Below, piece by piece: positions 9,746 to 14,841 of a DNA stretch of 19,216 nucleotides. The notes under the pieces are model-generated. The model did no database searches, had not been told where the DNA came from, and saw nothing but the letters and a program-made list of their open reading frames with translations. Source of the DNA: Bacillaceae bacterium. GTDB lineage: Bacteria; Bacillota; Bacilli; Bacillales; Amphibacillaceae. Each line of letters begins with the position of its first letter. The first letter of the stretch is position 1. The stretch spans positions 1-19,216 of the forward strand of contig JASLIE010000134.1 of NCBI GenBank assembly GCA_030152985.1. The letters are read 5' to 3'. The translations under genes and the position numbers were made by a program.

Positions 9746-10339
9746 ATGGAAGAAAGAGACATAAGTTTACTTAAAGCGGTACAGAATGGCGATCAGTTTG
9801 CTTTTTCCGAGTTAGCCAAGCGTTATACCCAGTTAATTTATTATCAAGTGAGTCGCTACTTTTTAATTATTGAAAAGGATGACCTGAAGCAAGAAGCCTT
9901 ACTTGCCCTCTATAAAGCTGCAGTAAGCTATGACTTTAAACAAAGTCAGTTTCAAACATATGCAAGCACTGTGATTCGCAACACCCTCATTTCACGTTTT
10001 CGTCATGCCTTAAGCGCAAAACACCATGTCTTGAATGAAGCAGCTTCGCTTGAAGCAAACATTAAAGATACGGGCCTCAGTTTAGGCGATCGCCTCCCTC
10101 TTATTCAACCCTCAGTAGAAGAAATCCTCTTAAAAAAAGAAGCAGAAAAAGAATTGACTCGTTTATTTAAAGCCTACTTATCAAGGCGTGAATATGCTGT
10201 CTTTAACATTTATCTAGAAGGCTACTCCTATAAAGAAATCGCTAGACAATTAAACTTGAATGAAAGGCAAGTTGACAATGCAGTGCAACGTGCAAAAAAG
10301 AAATTGTTAAAGCTTTGTAAACAGAAAGGAATAGATTGA
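9746..10339 (+). CDS. sigH: RNA polymerase sigma factor, SigH-like
   Basis: Sigma-70 family factor at the standard sigH locus between yacP and rpmG. In B. subtilis SigH drives transition-phase, competence and sporulation genes; in other Bacilli it often serves competence only. The 197 residues are shorter than the 218 of B. subtilis, mainly at the N-terminus. Region 2 covers about 18-88 and keeps the SRYFLI and DLKQEALLALYKA segments. Region 4 covers about 143-190, with the helix-turn-helix YSYKEIARQLNLNERQVDNA. ATG 9746 has AAGGAGG upstream, with a rather long 11-base spacing; an in-frame GTG at 9734 lies in the ribosome site. Similarity to SigH is clear but diverged, so its regulon cannot be assumed. 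Confidence 0.85.
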   Translation: MEERDISLLKAVQNGDQFAFSELAKRYTQLIYYQVSRYFLIIEKDDLKQEALLALYKAAVSYDFKQSQFQTYASTVIRNTLISRFRHALSAKHHVLNEAASLEANIKDTGLSLGDRLPLIQPSVEEILLKKEAEKELTRLFKAYLSRREYAVFNIYLEGYSYKEIARQLNLNERQVDNAVQRAKKKLLKLCKQKGID

Positions 10340-10364
10340 CAATTAACTTTTCACGTGCTAAATT
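10336..10364 (+). promoter_or_regulatory. SigA promoter for rpmG-secE
   Basis: TTGACA (10336-10341) overlaps the TGA stop codon of sigH. A 17-base spacer follows, then TAAATT (10359-10364). The perfect -35 and proper spacing place a start near 10371, 28 bases before rpmG. Confidence 0.72.
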
Positions 10365-10398
10365 AGTGATATTAATGTCGTAGAAATAGGTGGATACG

Positions 10399-10548
10399 AT
10401 GACTGGTAAAATTGGACTCGCTTGTACAGAGTGTTTAAGAAGAAATTATTTTACGTATAAAAACAAAGTAAACAACCCGGAACGCTTAGAATTAAAGAAA
10501 CATTGTAAACATTGTGGAAAGCACACACTGCATAAAGAGGCTAAATAG
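10399..10548 (+). CDS. rpmG: 50S ribosomal protein L33, zinc-binding form
   Basis: Small protein of the large ribosomal subunit, 49 residues, as usual for L33. It keeps the zinc ribbon: C9-x2-C12 and C36-x2-C39. It is therefore the zinc-containing form that many Bacilli replace with a cysteine-free paralogue when zinc is scarce. The conserved ERLELKKHC segment is present. ATG 10399 follows ATAGGTGG. The location directly before secE is the standard one, and secE begins 17 bases after the stop. Too short for simple length filters but clearly real. Confidence 0.94.
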   Translation: MTGKIGLACTECLRRNYFTYKNKVNNPERLELKKHCKHCGKHTLHKEAK

Positions 10549-10565
10549 AATGTTGGGGGATTAAT

Positions 10566-10751
10566 GTGAAAATTTTTGATTTTTTTAAAGATGTCTCACG
10601 AGAGATGAGAAAAGTAACTTGGCCAAAAGGACCAGAACTTGTCAGCTATACAATTACCGTTGTTGCAACAGTTGTATTCGTAGCATTATTCTTTTTTGTC
10701 GTTGACTTTGGAATTGGTTTAGCGCTAAGTAAACTTTCAGCATTTAAATAA
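10566..10751 (+). CDS. secE: Preprotein translocase subunit SecE
   Basis: Small clamp subunit of the SecYEG channel in the cytoplasmic membrane. The 61 residues match the single-spanning Gram-positive form (59 in B. subtilis). The conserved amphipathic segment EMRKVTWPKGPEL (13-25) precedes one membrane helix at about 27-55. The start is GTG 10566 with GGGGG upstream; the overlapping ATG at 10564 is followed at once by TGA. It shares a transcript with rpmG and is followed by a terminator rather than running straight into nusG. Confidence 0.95.
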   Translation: MKIFDFFKDVSREMRKVTWPKGPELVSYTITVVATVVFVALFFFVVDFGIGLALSKLSAFK

Positions 10752-10767
10752 GCTAGATTAAAATATC

Positions 10768-10792
10768 AAAACCCGTGTCATACGGGTTTTTT
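10768..10792 (+). terminator. Intrinsic terminator between secE and nusG
   Basis: A 9-bp perfect stem, AAAACCCGT (10768-10776) with ACGGGTTTT (10782-10790), a five-base loop and a run of six T. It lies 16 bases after secE and 36 bases before nusG. No clear promoter is visible in the short remainder before nusG. Confidence 0.85.
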
Positions 10793-10827
10793 AATATTGT
10801 AGTAAAAAATAAACTAGGAGGGATTGT

Positions 10828-11364
10828 ATGGAAAAGCATTGGTATGTGATTCATACCTATTCTGGGTATGAAAATAAAGTAAAAATGAACTTAGAAAAAA
10901 GAGTCGAAACAATGGGGATGGAAGATAAGATTTTTAGAGTTATCGTGCCTGAAGAAGAAGAAACAGAAATTAAAGACGGGAAAACAAAGGTGAGTAAAAA
11001 GAAGTTTTTCCCAGGTTATGTGTTAGCAGAAATGATCATGACAGATGACTCATGGTATGTTGTAAGGAATACACCAGGCGTCACGGGCTTTGTTGGTTCA
11101 AGTGGTCAAGGAACTAAGCCAACTTCACTGCTTCCGCATGAAGTAGATGCTGTTTTAAGAAGGCTAGGTGTTGAAGAGTCAGCAGTCAAGGTTGATTTTG
11201 AACTGAAAGAAAATGTGCGAGTTCTTGATGGGCCATTTGCTAACTTTACAGGGACAATTGAACATATTGATCTAGACAAGCAGGCCTTAAAAGTCCACGT
11301 CAATATGTTTGGAAGAGAGACGCCAGTCGAATTAGACTTCAATCAAGTTCAGAAGTTATCATAA
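10828..11364 (+). CDS. nusG: Transcription termination/antitermination factor NusG
   Basis: Elongation factor that binds RNA polymerase across the clamp and affects pausing, Rho action and ribosome coupling. The 178 residues match the family. The NGN domain (about 1-115) begins with the typical WYVIHTYSGYENKV and has the FFPGYVL segment at 60-66. A KOW domain (about 128-160) contains VLDGPFANFTGTIEHID. ATG 10828 follows AGGAGGG. It stands alone between the secE terminator and the rplK promoter, so it probably depends on read-through past the terminator or on a promoter I could not identify. Confidence 0.97.
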   Translation: MEKHWYVIHTYSGYENKVKMNLEKRVETMGMEDKIFRVIVPEEEETEIKDGKTKVSKKKFFPGYVLAEMIMTDDSWYVVRNTPGVTGFVGSSGQGTKPTSLLPHEVDAVLRRLGVEESAVKVDFELKENVRVLDGPFANFTGTIEHIDLDKQALKVHVNMFGRETPVELDFNQVQKLS

Positions 11365-11373
11365 ATATACAGC

Positions 11374-11402
11374 TTGCAAAATCCCCACTTATATGGTAAG
11401 AT
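11374..11402 (+). promoter_or_regulatory. SigA promoter for rplK-rplA
   Basis: TTGCAA (11374-11379), 17-base spacer, TAAGAT (11397-11402). It leaves a leader of about 110 bases before rplK, which contains the structured element at 11442-11494. Confidence 0.75.
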
Positions 11403-11441
11403 TTTTATGTTATTCACGCTTTGAAGCGGAATAAAATTCGA

Positions 11442-11494
11442 GTGGGAGGGAAGTTCGCTCTTGAGTGTATGTGTCGAACAACCCACATTACCAC
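11442..11494 (+). promoter_or_regulatory. Candidate L1-binding leader element (23S rRNA mimic), copy 1
   Basis: Outer helix GTGG (11442-11445) with CCAC (11491-11494); internal loop GA opposite ACATTA; helix GGG (11448-11450) with CCC (11482-11484); AA opposite AA; helix GTTCG (11453-11457) with CGAAC (11475-11479). The GTGGGAGG and TACCAC strands resemble the base of helix 76 of 23S rRNA, where L1 binds (from memory of the E. coli sequence). L1 is encoded by the second gene of this unit, so this is probably its autoregulatory site; E. coli L1 represses the L11 operon through its leader. A second CGAAC (11499-11503) just before the ribosome site could compete for GTTCG. Confidence 0.65.
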
Positions 11495-11521
11495 ATCACG
11501 AACGATAAGGAGGTGTGTTTC

Positions 11522-11947
11522 GTGGCTAAAAAAGTTATAGATTTAGTAAAATTACAAATTCCGGCAGCTAAAGCAAACCCGGCTCCGCCAGTTGGACCAG
11601 CACTTGGTCAAGCGGGAATCAATATCATGGGCTTCTGTAAAGAGTTTAACGCACAAACACAAGATCAGGCAGGTTTAATTATTCCAGTTGAGATCACAGT
11701 GTTTGAAGACCGTTCATTTACTTTTATTACTAAAACGCCACCAGCGGCTGTTCTTTTAAAGAAAGCAGCAGGGATTGATAAAGCGTCAGGAGAGCCTAAC
11801 CGTAATAAGGTAGCTAAGGTTAAACGTGCTCAAGTTCAAGAAATTGCAGAAACAAAAATGCAAGACTTAAACGCAGCAGACGTTGAAGCGGCTATGAGAA
11901 TGGTTGAAGGTACTGCACGTAGTATGGGAATTACTGTTGAAAAGTAA
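11522..11947 (+). CDS. rplK: 50S ribosomal protein L11
   Basis: Binds the GTPase-associated centre of 23S rRNA and is needed for stringent-factor activation. With the GTG start at 11522 the protein has 141 residues, exactly the usual length, and begins [14 protein letters not shown] like the family. The proline-rich N-terminal loop (P20, P22, P23, P26) that contacts thiopeptide antibiotics is intact. AAGGAGG stands at proper spacing before this GTG. An in-frame GTG at 11465 would add 19 residues from the structured leader and has no ribosome site. It is the first gene of a two-gene unit with rplA. Confidence 0.97.
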   Translation: MAKKVIDLVKLQIPAAKANPAPPVGPALGQAGINIMGFCKEFNAQTQDQAGLIIPVEITVFEDRSFTFITKTPPAAVLLKKAAGIDKASGEPNRNKVAKVKRAQVQEIAETKMQDLNAADVEAAMRMVEGTARSMGITVEK

Positions 11948-11962
11948 GTGTTTTGGCAAGTA

Positions 11963-11988
11963 GTGGGAGGTTCATCCGTTAAAACCAC
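11963..11988 (+). promoter_or_regulatory. Candidate L1-binding element in front of rplA, copy 2
   Basis: GTGG (11963-11966) pairs with CCAC (11985-11988), GA faces GTTAAAA, and GG (11969-11970) pairs with CC (11976-11977) around a five-base loop. This is a reduced version of the element upstream of rplK, with the same GTGGGAGG strand. It sits four bases before GAGGAGG, the rplA ribosome site, where bound L1 could hinder translation of its own gene. Confidence 0.6.
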
Positions 11989-12005
11989 ACAGAGGAGGAT
12001 ATACA

Positions 12006-12704
12006 TTGAAAAAAAGAGGAAAAAACTACGAAGACGCGATGAAAAAAGTTGATCGCGAAAAAGTATACGATATAAAAGAAGCTATTACTTTATTAAAAGA
12101 AGTTTCTAAAGCTAAATTTGATGAGTCTGTCGATGTTGCATTCCGTTTAGGTGTAGACCCTAAAAAAGCGGAAGAAAACATTCGTGGAGCAGTTGTGCTT
12201 CCACATGGTACAGGTAAAACTCAGTCTGTTTTAGTTTTTGCTAAAGGTGATAAAATCAAAGAAGCTGAAGCGGCAGGTGCTGACTTCATTGCTGATGAAG
12301 ATATTATCGCTAAAATCAACGAAGGTTGGTTTGACTTTGATGTAATTGTTGCAACACCTGACATGATGGGAGAAGTTGGTAAGCTTGGTCGCGTACTTGG
12401 ACCAAAAGGACTCATGCCGAACCCGAAAACAGGAACAGTAACATTTGAAGTTGCAAAAGCAGTTGAAGAGATTAAGGCTGGTAAAGTTGAATACCGTGTA
12501 GATAAAGATTCAAACTTACACGTTCCAATCGGGAAACTATCATTTGAAGATGATAAGTTAGTTGAAAACTTCAGCACAATCGCTGAGACAGTTGCACGCG
12601 TTCGTCCACATACAGCAAAAGGGACTTACGTAAGAAATGCAGCAGTTACTTCAACAATGGGGCCTGGAATCAAAGTTGACGTTAGCTCATTCTTAAAAGA
12701 ATAA
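12006..12704 (+). CDS. rplA: 50S ribosomal protein L1
   Basis: Forms the L1 stalk at the ribosomal exit site and in many bacteria represses its own operon by binding mRNA. The 232 residues equal the B. subtilis length. Two-domain L1 fold with the conserved segments [28 protein letters not shown] and the hinge region [18 protein letters not shown]. The start is TTG 12006, nine bases after GAGGAGG; the reading [16 protein letters not shown] aligns with the family N-terminus. It is separated from rplK by 58 bases that contain the second candidate L1 site, and its stop is followed within seven bases by the rplJ promoter. Confidence 0.97.
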   Translation: MKKRGKNYEDAMKKVDREKVYDIKEAITLLKEVSKAKFDESVDVAFRLGVDPKKAEENIRGAVVLPHGTGKTQSVLVFAKGDKIKEAEAAGADFIADEDIIAKINEGWFDFDVIVATPDMMGEVGKLGRVLGPKGLMPNPKTGTVTFEVAKAVEEIKAGKVEYRVDKDSNLHVPIGKLSFEDDKLVENFSTIAETVARVRPHTAKGTYVRNAAVTSTMGPGIKVDVSSFLKE

Positions 12705-12710
12705 GTTAAC

Positions 12711-12739
12711 TTGACAGATGGGCTCTAGCGTTATATAAT
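12711..12739 (+). promoter_or_regulatory. Consensus SigA promoter for rplJ-rplL
   Basis: TTGACA (12711-12716), 17 bases, TATAAT (12734-12739): both hexamers and the spacing are perfect consensus. It starts seven bases after the rplA stop and should give a start near 12746. Confidence 0.92.
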
Positions 12740-12745
12740 TTATTA

Positions 12746-12850
12746 GGTAAAATTTAATCTGTTATACCGTAGACAGTAGGGGCGAAAGCTTAATAAACCT
12801 ACCGAGGTGTTTATTTATAATCTGTGAATTCCAGTGTGACTGAATTTAAC
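12746..12850 (+). promoter_or_regulatory. Ribosomal protein L10 leader
   Basis: Contains the conserved L10-leader core CCGTAGACAGTAGG (12767-12780) and CCTACCGAGG (12798-12807), with GTAGG (12776-12780) pairing to CCTAC (12798-12802). In known examples the L10(L12)4 complex binds this kink-turn-like structure and lowers expression of rplJ-rplL. A terminator stands immediately downstream, so control is probably by attenuation. Confidence 0.88.
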
Positions 12851-12857
12851 ATTTTAT

Positions 12858-12888
12858 AAAAAGCCTCCGGTAACGGGGGCTTTTTTAT
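12858..12888 (+). terminator. L10-leader attenuator upstream of rplJ
   Basis: GC-rich stem AAAAGCCTCCG (12859-12869) with CGGGGGCTTTT (12874-12884), one G-U pair, GTAA tetraloop, and a run of six T. It lies between the L10 leader and rplJ, so it must be read through for expression. Confidence 0.9.
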
Positions 12889-12933
12889 TAGACAAAAGCA
12901 CCGCGAGGTATAAAGGAAATAGGAGGTGGACAA

Positions 12934-13482
12934 ATGGCGAAGCTCGAAGCGAAAAAACAAACGGTTGAAGAAATTGCTCAAAACTTTAAAGAAAGTGATG
13001 CAGCAGTTGTTGTTGATTACCGTGGCTTAGACGTTGCTGAGATTACGGCATTAAGAAAAGAGTTACGTGATAATGATATTACGTATAAGGTTTACAAGAA
13101 CACACTTGCTCGTCGTGCACTTGAAGACGTAGAGTTAACAGAATTAAGTGATCTTTTAGTAGGTCCAACTGCAATTGCATTCGGTAAAGAAGATGTTGTT
13201 GCGCCTGCAAAAATCCTTTATGGATTTGCAAAAGAACACGAAGCTCTAGAAGTTAAAGGTGGCGTAATTGACGGTAAGGTAACAGGCGTTGAAGATTTAG
13301 AGGAGTTATCGAAACTACCAGACTACAACGGACTTGTTTCTATGTTACTAAGTGTCCTACAAGCACCTATCCGCAACTTAGCTTATGTTACTAAAGCAGT
13401 AGCAGAAGAAAAAGAGGCATCAGGTGAAACGGTTGAAGAAGCGCCAGCAGAAGAGGCGACAGAAGAGTCAACAGAAGAATAA
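12934..13482 (+). CDS. rplJ: 50S ribosomal protein L10
   Basis: Base of the L7/L12 stalk, binding 23S rRNA near L11 and carrying L12 dimers through its C-terminal helix. The 182 residues exceed the 166 of B. subtilis. The core (1-156) is ordinary, with [14 protein letters not shown] and [13 protein letters not shown] segments and the helix [25 protein letters not shown]. The extra length is an acidic low-complexity tail (157-182) with 12 Glu in 26 residues. ATG 12934 follows AGGAGGTG. It shares a transcript with rplL, 30 bases downstream, under the L10 leader. Confidence 0.97.
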   Translation: MAKLEAKKQTVEEIAQNFKESDAAVVVDYRGLDVAEITALRKELRDNDITYKVYKNTLARRALEDVELTELSDLLVGPTAIAFGKEDVVAPAKILYGFAKEHEALEVKGGVIDGKVTGVEDLEELSKLPDYNGLVSMLLSVLQAPIRNLAYVTKAVAEEKEASGETVEEAPAEEATEESTEE

Positions 13483-13512
13483 AAAATAAAAAAACATTAG
13501 GAGGATTCAATC

Positions 13513-13878
13513 ATGACAAGTGAACAAATTATTGAAGCAGTTAAAGAAATGTCAGTTTTAGAACTAAATGACTTAGTTAAAGCAATTGAAGAAGAGTTTG
13601 GTGTAACAGCAGCAGCTCCAGTAGCAGCAGCAGGTGCAGCAGCAGGTGGAGACGCAGGTGCTGAGCAAACTGAATTTGACGTTGTACTTGAAGATGCAGG
13701 TGCATCTAAGATTAAAGTTGTTAAGGCAGTACGTGAAATTACTGGCTTAGGTCTAAAAGACGCAAAAGACATGACAGACGCAGCGCCTAAAGCAATTAAA
13801 GAAGGCGTTGACAAAGAAGAAGCTGAAGAAATTAAAGCGAAGCTTGAAGAAGCAGGCGCTAAAGTTACACTTAAATAA
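13513..13878 (+). CDS. rplL: 50S ribosomal protein L7/L12
   Basis: Flexible stalk protein, present in several copies per ribosome, that recruits translational GTPases. The 121 residues match the family. N-terminal dimerisation helices (1-32) lead to an Ala/Gly-rich hinge (about 33-52) and the globular C-terminal domain with [23 protein letters not shown] 13513 follows TAGGAGGA. A terminator directly after the stop ends the rplJ-rplL unit. Confidence 0.98.
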   Translation: MTSEQIIEAVKEMSVLELNDLVKAIEEEFGVTAAAPVAAAGAAAGGDAGAEQTEFDVVLEDAGASKIKVVKAVREITGLGLKDAKDMTDAAPKAIKEGVDKEEAEEIKAKLEEAGAKVTLK

Positions 13879-13886
13879 TTTAAAAG

Positions 13887-13929
13887 TAGAAAGCTCGTCA
13901 TTCTGTGACGGGCTTTCTATCTCATTTTA
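13887..13929 (+). terminator. Terminator after rplL
   Basis: 14-bp stem (13887-13900 with 13906-13919, one G-U pair, five-base loop) followed by a modest TCTCATTTT tract. The stem is strong but the T tract is broken, so partial read-through into ybxB is possible. Confidence 0.72.
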
Positions 13930-13980
13930 GAAGTCTCATCTTTTCCCCAAGAAATCACACAAAGCAGGTGAAAGATCCAC

Positions 13981-14586
13981 GTGTCCGAACATTATTATTC
14001 AGAAAAACCGATAACAGAGGAAAAATCACATCAATGGAAAACAAAAATAAACGGTCGTGAGTTAACATTCACAAGCGTTTCAGGTGTTTTTTCAAAGAAT
14101 GAATTAGATTTTGGAAGTAGATTGTTATGCGAACAATTTATATCGCCAGAAATCAACGGTGACTTACTTGATTTAGGTTGTGGCTATGGGCCGATAGGGA
14201 TTAGCCTAGCTAAAGACAACCCAGAAAGACAGATTGATATGGTCGATATTAATGAGCGCGCAGTAAAGTATGCTGAGAAAAATCTAGATGAAAATAATGT
14301 GCAAAACGCACATGTTTTTGTAAGTGATGGCTTTTCTCAAGTAGATGAAAGTAAATTATATGCAGCAATAATTACAAATCCACCGATTCGTGTCGGTAAG
14401 CAATTTATTTATCGTCTGTTTGAAAAGAGTCGCGAGTATTTATTAGCCAAAGGTGAATTGTGGATAGTCATCCAGAAGAAGCAAGGGGCAGCTTCGGCGA
14501 TCAAATATTTAAAAACGATATTTGAGTCGGTTGAAGTCGTAGAAAAAAAGAAGGGTTACTTTATTATACGGTCGATTAAGCATTGA
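13981..14586 (+). CDS. ybxB: Class I SAM-dependent methyltransferase YbxB (RsmC-like)
   Basis: RNA-type methyltransferase of the RsmC/MTS family; RsmC modifies a guanine of 16S rRNA in E. coli, but the target of YbxB is inferred only. The 201 residues match B. subtilis YbxB and open with the same SEHYYSEKP. The SAM-binding motif is LDLGCGYG at 63-70, and the catalytic NPP motif is NPPI at 133-136. The C-terminus contains the conserved ELWIVIQKKQGA segment. The start is GTG 13981 with AGGTGA upstream. No promoter was identified in the gap after rplL, so it may be expressed by read-through. Its stop codon overlaps the rpoB promoter. Confidence 0.92.
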   Translation: MSEHYYSEKPITEEKSHQWKTKINGRELTFTSVSGVFSKNELDFGSRLLCEQFISPEINGDLLDLGCGYGPIGISLAKDNPERQIDMVDINERAVKYAEKNLDENNVQNAHVFVSDGFSQVDESKLYAAIITNPPIRVGKQFIYRLFEKSREYLLAKGELWIVIQKKQGAASAIKYLKTIFESVEVVEKKKGYFIIRSIKH

Positions 14587-14611
14587 CCTATGTCAAGGCT
14601 TGTGGTATAGT
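14583..14611 (+). promoter_or_regulatory. SigA promoter for rpoB-rpoC
   Basis: TTGACC (14583-14588) overlaps the TGA stop of ybxB; 17-base spacer; TATAGT (14606-14611). Start expected near 14618, giving a leader of about 220 bases before rpoB. Confidence 0.87.
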
Positions 14612-14650
14612 GGTTTAATGCAACAATAATTTTAATGTGTCAAGCTTTAA

Positions 14651-14749
14651 TTTTAAAATAGAATAATTAATTGATTTTAGCGAACCAAGGCATGCAGTAA
14701 ACAATTAAAGGTTTCTTTAAAAAAGGAAAACCTTTTTTCTATTTTAAAA
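14651..14749 (+). other. Complementary arms enclosing the rpoB-leader hairpin
   Basis: TTTTAAAATAGAA (14651-14663) is perfectly complementary to TTCTATTTTAAAA (14737-14749). The downstream arm begins in the T tract of the terminator-like hairpin at 14707-14738. Pairing would form an outer helix that captures the end of that tract. Both arms are AT-rich and each contains a self-complementary TTTTAAAA, so chance is a real alternative. Confidence 0.35.
14707..14738 (+). terminator. Terminator-like hairpin in the rpoB leader
   Basis: AAAGGTTT (14707-14714) pairs with AAACCTTT (14728-14735); CTTT (14715-14718) can extend the stem against AAGG with one bulged A. Three more T follow. It lies about 90 bases after the predicted start site and 100 bases before rpoB, so it could act as an attenuator for the RNA polymerase genes. 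The stem is AT-rich and its strength is uncertain. Confidence 0.5.
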
Positions 14750-14786
14750 AATAATAACGCATTTAATTTAAGAAGACAAGAAATAT

Positions 14787-14806
14787 CTACTTTATTTTTA
14801 AAGTAG
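14787..14806 (+). other. Hairpin close upstream of the rpoB ribosome site
   Basis: Perfect 8-bp stem CTACTTTA (14787-14794) with TAAAGTAG (14799-14806) and a TTTT loop, without a T tract after it. It ends 35 bases before the rpoB start. Confidence 0.5.
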
Positions 14807-14841
14807 TGCAATATAAAAGTTTGAAATTAGGGGTGAAGCAG

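Noticed and set aside
11465..11521. Upstream in-frame GTG that would extend L11 by 19 residues
   Set aside because: No ribosome site; the extension is encoded by the structured leader; the GTG at 11522 gives the exact family length.
12221..12577. 118-codon open frame on the minus strand opposite rplA
   Set aside because: It is a shadow of the L1 coding frame, with low-complexity composition and no regulatory signals.
13497..13901. 134-codon open frame on the minus strand opposite rplL
   Set aside because: The Ser/Ala-rich product is the mirror of the Ala-rich hinge and Glu-rich helices of L7/L12. It reaches into the rplL terminator and has no sign of expression.
14806..14841. Upstream in-frame GTG that would extend RpoB by 12 residues
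   Set aside because: It begins at the base of the leader hairpin without a ribosome site, while TTG 14842 has a good site and gives the Bacillus N-terminus.
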